A model generated the notes under the pieces. The model saw only the letters and a program-made list of their open reading frames with translations. It was not told where the DNA came from and did no database searches. Both the position numbers and the translations under genes were made by a program. From an uncultured Peptococcaceae bacterium (GTDB lineage: Bacteria > Bacillota > Peptococcia > Peptococcales > Peptococcaceae): a stretch of DNA of 11,483 nt. This document shows, piece by piece, positions 1 through 6,648 of the stretch. Each line of letters begins with the position of its first letter. The first letter of the stretch is position 1. The stretch is taken from assembly GCA_902496505.1 (NCBI GenBank), contig CABVBB010000026.1:1-11483 (forward strand), read 5' to 3'.

Positions 1-395
1 GGACCCAAATCCGCCAGCATCGCCCGCAAAAGATCTTTCGTGGTCGTCTTGCCGCTGGAGCCAGTTACGGCTACCACCGGCACCTGCGCCCGCTGGCGCA
101 CCAAGCGGCCCAGCTTTTGGATGAACGTCACGCCATCCTCAGCTAAGAGACAGGCCGTATCCCCAAGCGTCTCTCTCGTAGCTGGTTCAGATACCACCAC
201 TGCCGCCGCGCCATTGGCCAAAGCCTGCTGGATATACTGATGGCCGTCCACTTTTTCGCCGACGATAGCGACGAACAGATCGCCGCTTTGGACCTGACGG
301 CTGTCCGTGGCTACGCCGGTGACCACCGTTTCCAGGCGGCCGGAGACGGGATAAGCCAGGGCCTTTCCGATCTCTCCTATCGTGAGCTTAAGCAT
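1..395 (-). CDS. murF: MurF, UDP-MurNAc-tripeptide:D-Ala-D-Ala ligase (N-terminal 131 residues, runs off window)
   Basis: Cytoplasmic ATP-dependent ligase that adds D-Ala-D-Ala to UDP-MurNAc-tripeptide, the last cytoplasmic step of the nucleotide precursor. The sequence reads from an ATG at 395-393 without a stop to the left edge, so only the N-terminal domain and the start of the ATPase domain are present. Residues 30-66 carry the usual Mur ligase N-terminal pattern (TDSRQVQSGDLFVAI, then DGHQYIQQAL). The ATP-binding loop VTGSSGKTTTK is at about 110-120, with K116 as the phosphate-binding lysine. A strong ribosome binding site (GGGAGG) sits 7 bases before the ATG. murE ends 27 bases upstream, so the two are almost certainly co-transcribed. 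MurF is preferred over MurE or MurC because a complete murE precedes it and the murE-murF order is standard. The missing C-terminus prevents checking the last domain. Confidence 0.93.
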   Translation of the reverse strand, partial: MLKLTIGEIGKALAYPVSGRLETVVTGVATDSRQVQSGDLFVAIVGEKVDGHQYIQQALANGAAAVVVSEPATRETLGDTACLLAEDGVTFIQKLGRLVRQRAQVPVVAVTGSSGKTTTKDLLRAMLADLG

Positions 396-422
396 GCTCT
401 TGCCTCCCTTGATCCCCGTTTA

Positions 423-1913
423 TCAGCTGAGCGTTCCCGCAGTACGTGCTGCGATCGCCTGCGCGGCTTCTTCATAATCGTCGAAATGGTGTTTCACACC
501 ATTGATCTCCTGATAATCTTCATGACCCTTGCCTGCTAAGATGATGACATCCCCAGGACGGGCCATGCGCACAGCAGCTTGGATGGCCAGATGACGGTCA
601 GGCTCTACCAGGTACTGCTCAGGCTGCATATGCGCTTCTACGCCTGGCAGGATATCGGCAATGATCGCCTTGGGCTCTTCCGTGCGGGGATTGTCAGAGG
701 TCACCACACAATACTGACTGAGCTCTGCGGCGATAGCACCCATCTTGGGCCGTTTGGTGCGGTCGCGGTCGCCGCCGCAGCCAAAGACGGTGATGACCCG
801 TCCTTGGGCGAATTCCAGCGCCGTTTCGATGACATTTTTGAGGCCATCCGGCGTATGGGCATAATCCACCAGCACGGTATAATCTCCACTGCCTGCTACC
901 CGCTGAAAACGTCCAGCCACGCCGTGCGCGCTCTCCAAAGCCTGGATGACCGCTTTTTCGTCAATGCCCAGCGCCGCACCGACAGACAGCGCGGCCAAAG
1001 CATTGTAGATATTGAACTTGCCTGTAAGCTGCAGCTTGACTGGCATATCGTCCACTGTGAACGATGCGCCATCCGCAGCGATGGTGACCTGTTCCGCCTT
1101 CCAGCTGGCATCCTTATCGATGCCGTAGGTGACCATAGGCATAGCGGTAGCCACCATGAACTGTGCCGCCCAAGGATCGTCGATATTGATCACTGCTGTT
1201 TTGTCCACGCCTTCTTTGCGCTTGCTCCGATCGAGCATAGTGAACAGCTTGGTCTTGGCCTTGCAGTAATTTTCCATCGTCTCGTGATAATCCAAATGAT
1301 CCTGCGTCAGGTTGGTGAAGACCACTACGTCGAATTCGCAGCAGGCCACCCGCGCCAATTCCAACGCATGGGAACTGACCTCCATGACGGCATACTCTGC
1401 CCCTTTTTCCACCATCTGCGCCAGCAGCGCCTGCAAATCTGATGATTCAGGCGTCGTCCGGGATACCGGCAGGATCTCCTGACCGATGCGGATATGGTTG
1501 GTGCCGATGAGGCCTACCGTATGGCCCTGGCTCTCCAGGATATGAGCGATCAGATTGGTGGTCGTCGTTTTGCCGTTGGTACCGGTCACGCCGATCACCG
1601 TCAATTTTTCACTGGGATGGCCGTAGTAAGCGCTGCTGATCTCAGCCAGCGCCAAACGGCTGTCTTCCACTAAGATCCACGGGAAATCAAACCCGCAGTA
1701 TTCTTCCTCTGTCACGATCACAGCAATAGCGCCGTTGTCCAAAGCCTGCTGGATATACTGGTGTCCATCGCTCTGAAAACCTTTGATCGCGACGAACAGA
1801 TTGCCCAGCTCCACTTTGCGGGAATCATAGGCCACGCCGGTGATCTGGATGCCATTCCAGATGGCGTGATCCTTATATGTCAGTTCCTTCATCAATTCCG
1901 TCAAATTTTTCAT
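423..1913 (-). CDS. murE: MurE, UDP-MurNAc-L-Ala-D-Glu:meso-diaminopimelate ligase
   Basis: Adds the third stem-peptide residue to UDP-MurNAc-L-Ala-D-Glu in the cytoplasm. It has 496 residues, a normal family length. Visible features are the N-terminal Mur domain (YDSRKVELGNLFVAIKG, about 29-45), the ATP loop VTGTNGKTTTT at 109-119 with K115, the central-domain MEVSSHAL at 177-184, and YCKAKTKLF at 216-224, where K220 aligns with the lysine carbamylated in this family. The C-terminal domain has DNPR at 407-410, the motif that in MurE selects meso-diaminopimelate; lysine-adding enzymes differ here. The ATG at 1913 has a GAGGG ribosome binding site about 7 bases upstream. A terminator and about 200 untranslated bases separate it from spoVD, so it probably starts its own transcript. 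It shares a 22-bp identical stretch with murF (positions 1739-1760 and 218-239). Confidence 0.97.
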   Translation of the reverse strand: MKNLTELMKELTYKDHAIWNGIQITGVAYDSRKVELGNLFVAIKGFQSDGHQYIQQALDNGAIAVIVTEEEYCGFDFPWILVEDSRLALAEISSAYYGHPSEKLTVIGVTGTNGKTTTTNLIAHILESQGHTVGLIGTNHIRIGQEILPVSRTTPESSDLQALLAQMVEKGAEYAVMEVSSHALELARVACCEFDVVVFTNLTQDHLDYHETMENYCKAKTKLFTMLDRSKRKEGVDKTAVINIDDPWAAQFMVATAMPMVTYGIDKDASWKAEQVTIAADGASFTVDDMPVKLQLTGKFNIYNALAALSVGAALGIDEKAVIQALESAHGVAGRFQRVAGSGDYTVLVDYAHTPDGLKNVIETALEFAQGRVITVFGCGGDRDRTKRPKMGAIAAELSQYCVVTSDNPRTEEPKAIIADILPGVEAHMQPEQYLVEPDRHLAIQAAVRMARPGDVIILAGKGHEDYQEINGVKHHFDDYEEAAQAIAARTAGTLS

Positions 1914-1935
1914 CAGGATCCCTCACTTTTTTAGA

Positions 1936-1954
1936 AAAGACCACCCTGGTCTTT
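1936..1954 (-). promoter_or_regulatory. Short perfect hairpin in the murE leader
   Basis: Two perfectly complementary 8-base arms (AAAGACCA at 1936-1943 and TGGTCTTT at 1947-1954) enclose a 3-base loop. The structure lies about 23 bases before the murE start, between the likely transcription start and the ribosome binding site. On the minus strand it is followed by TCT and then an A-run, too weak for a good terminator. It could be a leader structure affecting translation or RNA stability, or a weak attenuator. Its function is not shown. Confidence 0.4.
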
Positions 1955-1983
1955 CCCTGAATCTGCTGTTTTATAACCCTTAT

Positions 1984-2025
1984 AGTATAGCCTAAGTTGC
2001 GGGTGAATAGAATAGTCAATTTCAA
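1984..2025 (-). promoter_or_regulatory. Possible murE-murF promoter region
   Basis: This AT-rich stretch lies between the spoVD terminator and the murE leader. On the minus strand a good -10-like TATACT occupies 1989-1984. TTGAAA (2025-2020) and TTGACT (2019-2014) lie upstream, but TTGACT is 24 bases from the -10, which is too far for a standard pair. The context (terminator before, long leader after) argues for a promoter here, but the exact elements are uncertain. Confidence 0.35.
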
Positions 2026-2062
2026 GGTTGGCCTATGTTTTTGCTCTTAGCTTATTTTCGGC

Positions 2063-2106
2063 AAAAGCCAGATGCCATCTGCTCCAGCAGTTTGGCATCT
2101 GGCTTT
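2063..2106 (-). terminator. Rho-independent terminator after spoVD/pbp
   Basis: A perfect 14-bp stem (arms 2064-2077 and 2093-2106) has an inner hairpin CTGCT/AGCAG at 2079-2090. Read on the minus strand it ends in a short T-run (TTTT). It begins 7 bases after the TGA of the PBP gene, which fits termination of the mraZ-rsmH-ftsL-spoVD transcript. The T-run is short, so some read-through into murE is possible. Confidence 0.8.
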
Positions 2107-2112
2107 CTGTGA

Positions 2113-4308
2113 TCATCCATCTTTTGTTTTATTGTCCTTGGCGTTTTGCTCTGTCCCCTCTTCCAACTCCGGCTCTTCTAATTCCTGGCCAGTGGTGGCA
2201 AAGGTGACATAGACCGTCCCTCCGTTTTCCATGACTGTCCCTGCTTCCGGCTGCTGTCTGCGGGCCACACCGCTGCCCTCAGCGGACAAACGATAGCCCA
2301 GACCAGAAAGGATACGGTCGCATTCGCGGATGCTCTTGCCGGTCAGATCAGGCACGACTCCTGCGGTTTCATTGGGATTTTTGCAGTATAAGAGCACAGA
2401 GCTTCCTTTATCCACCACGGTGCCTGCTGGCGGCAGATAGGCGTACATATCCTCGCCCTGCGTCTGCACGATGGGATCCAGTCCCATATTGATAAACGTA
2501 TCGATAGCGGTCATGGCATTCATCTGGCCGAGATCGGGCACGATGACCTTTTCTACTGCCTCGTCAGCAGGCTGCTGGATATCATCGTTCACCACTGTTT
2601 TGGGGACATTGAGATAGCGCAGCGTATCGGCCATGATGCTGGAAAATACCGGACCGGCAACCATGCCGCCCATCTTCTCATGCTGCGGTTCGTCGACGAT
2701 GACAATGCAGGCAACTTTAGGATCGTCTGCCGGCGCAAAACCAGCAAATGATACGATATAAGTATTCTGCGCATATTTACCATCGATGACCTTCTGCGCG
2801 GTACCGGTCTTGCCGGCGACCTTGTAGCCTTCGATCTGGCCTTTTTTACCAGTACCAGTGGAAACGACCTGCTCCAAGATGGTGCGCATTTCTTTGGACG
2901 TCTTCTCGGAAATGACCTGACGGACGACATGGGGCTCAGTCTTTTCCACCAAATTGCCGTCTTTATCATTGATGCGGTCCACGACGTAAGGCGTCATCAG
3001 ATAGCCGCCATTTGCCACCGCAGAAATGGCGGTGACCATTTGGATGGGCGTAAAGGCATTGGTCTGACCGATAGCCATGGCGCCGTAGTCACGGATGCGG
3101 GCATTGTCCTCAGCCAAGACCAGCCCCAAAGCCTCACCTGGCACATCGATGCCGGTTTTCTCCTTGAGCCCGAAGGCCTCGATATAGCGGTAGAACGGAT
3201 CGGCGCCCAGCTTGAGCACCAATTCCGCCATGACAGGGTTGCAGGAATTAGCCACTGCTTGGGCAAAAGTCTCTGCACCATGACCGCGGGGCCAGATATG
3301 GCATTTGATCGGCGTCGGGTCGTTGCCCATCTTATAAGTGCCGCTGCAGTAGTAATTGTCATCGGGCGTAGTCACGCCTTCATCCAAAAACATAGAAGCG
3401 GTCAGGATCTTGAAGGTGGAACCTGGCTCATACATACCGGAAACAGCGAAGTTGTTCCACACGCTGCTGTCGACTGCCGAATAGTTATTGGGGTCAAAGT
3501 TGGGCATATTGGCCATAGCCAAGATGCCGCCGGTCTTGACGTCCATCATGACACAGTAGACCCCCTTGGCCTCCTGCTCCAGATAGACCTTGCTGATCTC
3601 CCGCTCGACGATATACTGAATGGTCTCATCGATGGTCAGATGCAGATCATAGCCGGCTTCTGCCGGAATGAATTCCTGCAGCGCCTGCGGGATCTCGTTG
3701 TTTTGATTGTCATACTCGATGAGCAGGCGGCCGGATTTGCCTTTAAGCTGCTCATCATACTTCATTTCAATGCCGTTGAGGCCTTGATTATCCACGCCGG
3801 CAAAGCCGATCACATGGCTGGCCAGCGTCCCTTTGGGATAGACGCGCTGCGGCTCGGGCACAAAGCCCACGCCAGTCAATTTCAGCTCGCGGAGCTTCTG
3901 TACCTTGTCATCATCGGCTTGGCGCTTCACCCAGACGAACTGGGAATTTTTGGAGACCAGTTCTTCGATCTTGGCCACATCCATCTCCAGCACTTCTGCC
4001 AGAGACTTGATGATATCGTCTTTATTCTTGGTCGGATCTTCTTTGTCATCTGCTCTTCGGATATTCTGCGGATTGATATAGACCGATTCTTTATCCACGC
4101 TGATAGCCAGCGCATTGTCATTGCGGTCATAGATGATGCCGCGGTTCGCCTTGACCTCGATCTGTTTCAGTCGGTTGGACAGGGCGCGGTTTTCCATATC
4201 ACGCCCGTCAATAAGCTGGACATAAGCCAGCTTGCCCACGATCAGAAACACGACTGCATAAAGCAGTACCAATACCACTTTGATCCGCTGCATCCTTATT
4301 TTGCTCAA
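2113..4308 (-). CDS. spoVD: SpoVD/FtsI-type class B penicillin-binding protein with two PASTA domains
   Basis: Membrane-anchored transpeptidase that cross-links peptidoglycan at the septum. The 731 residues contain one N-terminal membrane segment (about 11-32), a PBP dimerisation domain (about 55-215), and a transpeptidase domain with all three active-site motifs: STFK at 297-300 (nucleophile S297), SCN at 355-357 and KTGT at 500-503. Two PASTA domains follow (about 587-645 and 649-706) and then a charged acidic tail. The start is a TTG at 4308-4306 with AGGGG 9 bases upstream; that ribosome binding site overlaps the ftsL stop. An in-frame ATG at 4293 is possible but lacks a properly spaced site. 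It follows ftsL by 12 bases. In sporulating Firmicutes this architecture is named SpoVD and in others it does the FtsI/PBP2 job. The sequence alone cannot tell which, and position in the dcw cluster suggests septal division. Confidence 0.93.
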   Translation of the reverse strand: MSKIRMQRIKVVLVLLYAVVFLIVGKLAYVQLIDGRDMENRALSNRLKQIEVKANRGIIYDRNDNALAISVDKESVYINPQNIRRADDKEDPTKNKDDIIKSLAEVLEMDVAKIEELVSKNSQFVWVKRQADDDKVQKLRELKLTGVGFVPEPQRVYPKGTLASHVIGFAGVDNQGLNGIEMKYDEQLKGKSGRLLIEYDNQNNEIPQALQEFIPAEAGYDLHLTIDETIQYIVEREISKVYLEQEAKGVYCVMMDVKTGGILAMANMPNFDPNNYSAVDSSVWNNFAVSGMYEPGSTFKILTASMFLDEGVTTPDDNYYCSGTYKMGNDPTPIKCHIWPRGHGAETFAQAVANSCNPVMAELVLKLGADPFYRYIEAFGLKEKTGIDVPGEALGLVLAEDNARIRDYGAMAIGQTNAFTPIQMVTAISAVANGGYLMTPYVVDRINDKDGNLVEKTEPHVVRQVISEKTSKEMRTILEQVVSTGTGKKGQIEGYKVAGKTGTAQKVIDGKYAQNTYIVSFAGFAPADDPKVACIVIVDEPQHEKMGGMVAGPVFSSIMADTLRYLNVPKTVVNDDIQQPADEAVEKVIVPDLGQMNAMTAIDTFINMGLDPIVQTQGEDMYAYLPPAGTVVDKGSSVLLYCKNPNETAGVVPDLTGKSIRECDRILSGLGYRLSAEGSGVARRQQPEAGTVMENGGTVYVTFATTGQELEEPELEEGTEQNAKDNKTKDG

Positions 4309-4320
4309 CCTGATCAGCCC

Positions 4321-4830
4321 CTAAAAACCAAATCTGTCCGCAATACCCTCGATCATCGCCACTACTCCGCCTGATGTTTTTTGAACGGTCTCCTCGCTGG
4401 CCTCGTGCACCTCGTTGGCGACAGCTTCCTGCTGCCGTTCGGGCAGATAGGCCACATTATCACCAGGCTGGACCATACCCAAACGGCTGACGGCGTACAT
4501 TTCGATGCTTTCCAGACTGCTGGCGGTAGCATATTCCTGCTTCAGGCGTTCATTCTGAGACAAGACACTGTCCAGCTCAGCTTTGCTCTGACTTACTTCA
4601 TAGCCCAGTCCCTGAATGTAGATATACTGCCCCACCAAAGCCATAGCCAGCACGAAAGCACAGGCCAAATGCAGGACATTGGCTACGGTCAGCTTGAGAT
4701 GCGGCTTGGTCTTTTTCTGCGGCCTGACCACAGTCTGGGGTCTGACGACCACTTCCTCTTCAAACTCAGGCGCCAATGCATTGGCCGAATGCATGTAATA
4801 GCGGCTGTACGATGGATCTGCTTTCTTCAA
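4321..4830 (-). CDS. ftsL: FtsL-like septum formation initiator protein
   Basis: Small bitopic division protein expected to act with a DivIC/FtsB-like partner and the septal PBP. The 169 residues show a charged cytoplasmic N-terminus of about 47 residues, one membrane helix (about 48-72, VANVLHLACAFVLAMALVG), then a heptad-like coiled coil (about 76-103). A motif typical of the septum formation initiator family follows (SLESIEMYAVSRLGMVQPG, about 105-123), then a poorly conserved tail. The N-terminus holds a small repeat (VVRPQT, VVRPQK). The start is a TTG at 4830-4828 with a strong GGGGGAGG site upstream. Identity rests on topology and position between rsmH and the PBP gene, because FtsL sequences diverge widely. 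The tail is longer than in typical FtsL proteins. Confidence 0.85.
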   Translation of the reverse strand: MKKADPSYSRYYMHSANALAPEFEEEVVVRPQTVVRPQKKTKPHLKLTVANVLHLACAFVLAMALVGQYIYIQGLGYEVSQSKAELDSVLSQNERLKQEYATASSLESIEMYAVSRLGMVQPGDNVAYLPERQQEAVANEVHEASEETVQKTSGGVVAMIEGIADRFGF

Positions 4831-4950
4831 TTTTATTCTTCCTCCCCCGAAAATAGAATAAATGATTCCCTAAAAGCGTCTGCCTGCCATCTGGTCATTG
4901 CTTGCCAAAACCTTTGCATCAAGCTTATCCCCATACGTTAGTGTATCTGT

Positions 4951-4965
4951 GAGTCCACGGGACTC
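4951..4965 (-). other. Small hairpin in the rsmH-ftsL gap
   Basis: A perfect 6-bp stem (GAGTCC/GGACTC) with a 3-base loop sits 4 bases after the rsmH stop. No T-run follows on the minus strand, so it is not a convincing terminator. It lies in a 139-base gap (4831-4969), the longest inside the mraZ-spoVD unit, in which I found no further gene or clear promoter. Confidence 0.35.
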
Positions 4966-4969
4966 CTTA

Positions 4970-5908
4970 TCAAATGATCTTGACGGCAGCGCGGAACTTA
5001 GCGCTTTTGGAGCGGGAATTTTCCTCCAGTTCGTCTTCTTTGGCCTCAACGGGCTTACGCGTCAATATCTTGATCTCCGATACCTTGTCACATTGACAAA
5101 AGGGCAGCTGCGGCGGGCAAATGCAATCGCTGGCCAGATATTTGAACCGCTCCTTGACGATGCGGTCTTCCAGTGAGTGAAAGGAAATAATGCCGATACG
5201 TCCGCCTTTTTTCAAATAGCGGACTGCTACATCAATGGTATCTTCCAAAACTTTGAGCTCCTGATTGACTTCGATGCGGATCGCCTGAAACGTCCGCTTA
5301 GCCGGGTGCGAGCCCTGCACCCGCGCCCCTTTGGGCACAGCTCTTTTGATGATATCCACCAGTTCTCCGGTGGTCGTGATGGGTTTGCGCGCTCGGAATT
5401 CTACGATGAACTGGGCGATACGCTTGGCCCAATTTTCTTCACCATAGACTTTGATGATCCGGTGCAGCTCCTCTTCTGAGTAGCCATTGACCACATCATA
5501 CGCGCTGAAGGACTGAGTCGTATCCATGCGCATATCGAGCGGCGCGTCCTGCATATAGCTGAAGCCGCGCTCTTTTTCGTCCAGCTGATGGGACGATACG
5601 CCTAGATCGAACAAGATCCCGTCAACGCCCGCGGGCGCATATTGACTAAGAATGGATTCTAAATGACGATAATTGCTGTGAACGTAAGTGACCCGCTGAC
5701 CAAAAGGCGCCAAATTGCTCCTGGCGGCCTCCAGCGCTTCCTGGTCTTGGTCGATGCCGATCAAACGGCCGTCTGGGCTTGTCCGCTCCAGAAAACCTCT
5801 GCTGTGTCCGCCGCCGCCTAGGGTGCAGTCCACAAATGTTTCCCCTGGCTGGGGGTCCATGATCTCCATGATCTCTCGGTAAAGCACCGGGATGTGCTGA
5901 AAGGACAT
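4970..5908 (-). CDS. rsmH: RsmH (MraW), 16S rRNA m4C1402 methyltransferase
   Basis: SAM-dependent enzyme that methylates N4 of C1402 in the ribosomal P site of the 16S rRNA. The 312 residues match the usual length. The SAM-binding loop is FVDCTLGGGGHS (25-36), followed by IGIDQD at 50-55 and the family signature FDLGVSSHQLDEKERGFSY at 100-118. Further on are RARKPITTTGEL (172-182) and the C-terminal block GGRIGIISFHSLEDRIVK (235-252). A Cys-rich segment at 262-273 (CICPPQLPFCQC) is common in this family. The ATG at 5908 is preceded by GAGGTGGTG. It follows mraZ by 63 bases, the standard order in dcw clusters. Confidence 0.97.
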   Translation of the reverse strand: MSFQHIPVLYREIMEIMDPQPGETFVDCTLGGGGHSRGFLERTSPDGRLIGIDQDQEALEAARSNLAPFGQRVTYVHSNYRHLESILSQYAPAGVDGILFDLGVSSHQLDEKERGFSYMQDAPLDMRMDTTQSFSAYDVVNGYSEEELHRIIKVYGEENWAKRIAQFIVEFRARKPITTTGELVDIIKRAVPKGARVQGSHPAKRTFQAIRIEVNQELKVLEDTIDVAVRYLKKGGRIGIISFHSLEDRIVKERFKYLASDCICPPQLPFCQCDKVSEIKILTRKPVEAKEDELEENSRSKSAKFRAAVKII

Positions 5909-5938
5909 GGGTTCACCACCTCATTGGATTGATTGGAA

Positions 5939-5966
5939 GGAGCTCATCCGCTTGAAGATAAGCTCC
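5939..5966 (-). other. Hairpin between mraZ and rsmH
   Basis: On the minus strand two 10-base arms (5966-5957 and 5948-5939) pair fully with one G-U, around an 8-base loop. On the plus strand the same position is a C-A mismatch, which supports the minus-strand RNA as the folded form. It follows the mraZ stop and precedes the rsmH ribosome binding site. No T-run follows, so it is more likely a spacer, processing or translation-control structure than a terminator. Confidence 0.45.
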
Positions 5967-5971
5967 GTTTC

Positions 5972-6406
5972 TTAAAAAGCACCGCTCTGCCCGATGATCT
6001 CCGCCAGCTGCTCAAAGGATTCTTCACTTTGGGCATTATAGGCGCGCCATTTTTCCTGATCCCAGACTTCGAGACGATTATCTACGCCCACAACGACACA
6101 TTCCTTAGTCAGCTGCGCGTATTCCCGCAAAGCCTGCGGGATGATCAAGCGTCCCTGCTTGTCCATTTCGCCTTCATTGGCGCCGGAAAAGAAAAATCGA
6201 GCGAAGGAACGGGCTTCCTTCTGCGTGAGTGGCAGCGCGCGCAGCTTGCTTTCCAGCTCGTGCCACTGCTCCATGGGGTAAATGAAGAGACAGCCGTCCA
6301 AACCCTTGGCGAGCATAAACTCCTCGCCCAGCTCTTCACGATATTTGGCAGGGATGATCAGGCGCCCTTTGGCGTCTATCGTATGCTGTGCTTCACCAAC
6401 AAACAT
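5972..6406 (-). CDS. mraZ: MraZ, dcw cluster transcriptional regulator
   Basis: DNA-binding regulator of the AbrB/MazE fold that forms rings and controls its own dcw operon. The 144 residues match the family length. Two tandem SpoVT/AbrB-type halves are visible: MFVGEAQHTIDAKGRLIIPAKY at the N-terminus (residues 5-19 give the family core EAQHTIDAKGRLIIP), and the second half with GEMDKQGRLIIPQALREYA. The repeated KGRLIIP and QGRLIIP motifs are the hallmark. The ATG at 6406 has a G-rich site about 7 bases upstream. It is the first gene of the unit, and three MraZ-type repeats precede it, so autoregulation is expected. The stop is TAA. Confidence 0.97.
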   Translation of the reverse strand: MFVGEAQHTIDAKGRLIIPAKYREELGEEFMLAKGLDGCLFIYPMEQWHELESKLRALPLTQKEARSFARFFFSGANEGEMDKQGRLIIPQALREYAQLTKECVVVGVDNRLEVWDQEKWRAYNAQSEESFEQLAEIIGQSGAF

Positions 6407-6416
6407 GCCTGATCCC

Positions 6417-6465
6417 CCACTCTCCTCATTTTACTCTCCACTTTACACCACTTTACACCACTTCA
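6417..6465 (-). promoter_or_regulatory. MraZ operator: three 10-bp direct repeats upstream of mraZ
   Basis: On the minus strand three adjacent 10-mers read TGAAGTGGTG (6465-6456), TAAAGTGGTG (6455-6446) and TAAAGTGGAG (6445-6436), so GTGGN recurs exactly every 10 bases. Known MraZ sites are TGGGN repeats with 5-base spacers in E. coli and AAAGTG-type repeats with 3-base spacers in Mollicutes. Both have a 10-bp period and this array fits both layouts. A fourth AGTGG (6421-6417) lies 21 bases further on, about two helical turns, overlapping the ribosome binding site area. Confidence 0.85.
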
Positions 6466-6471
6466 GCTATA
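6466..6471 (-). promoter_or_regulatory. Possible -10 element of the mraZ (dcw) promoter
   Basis: TATAGC on the minus strand abuts the first MraZ repeat, so transcription would start inside the repeats and bound MraZ would block it. I see no good -35 hexamer 16-18 bases upstream, so this is positional inference. The rest of 6472-6591 contains no gene I can support. Confidence 0.35.
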
Positions 6472-6591
6472 AAATCCAGTGTTTTTTAATGCCGGAATCG
6501 GATTTTTTTCGATTTGCTCCCCCTGGTCTCCTATTTAGGAATGATTTGGCAGACCGCACCATTTTTGTCTCCACTGCTTTTTTGCCCATAC

Positions 6592-6642
6592 AAAAAAGCA
6601 GCCTCTAGACAAGAAAAAATTTTTTCTTGTCCAGAGGCTGCT
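6592..6642 (-). terminator. Very long Rho-independent terminator after the helicase loader gene
   Basis: A 46-bp near-perfect palindrome (6597-6642) has one imperfect position (6607/6632, A-C on plus, U-G wobble on minus) and an AAAAAATTTTTT centre. On the minus strand it is followed by a T-run of 5-6 bases, and it begins 6 bases after the dnaI stop. It isolates the replication gene unit from the dcw promoter. Confidence 0.92.
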
Positions 6643-6648
6643 CGCTTC

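Noticed and set aside
579..1442. 287-codon plus-strand open frame opposite murE
   Set aside because: It lies entirely within a complete, motif-bearing murE and has no family resemblance.
2929..4374. 481-codon plus-strand open frame opposite the PBP gene
   Set aside because: It is antisense to a PBP gene with all catalytic motifs. The translation resembles no family, and no convincing start context was seen. Long antisense frames are common opposite such genes.
4831..4969. Internal promoter or small gene in the rsmH-ftsL gap
   Set aside because: No paired -35/-10 elements and no small frame with a good ribosome binding site were found. Only a short hairpin is visible.
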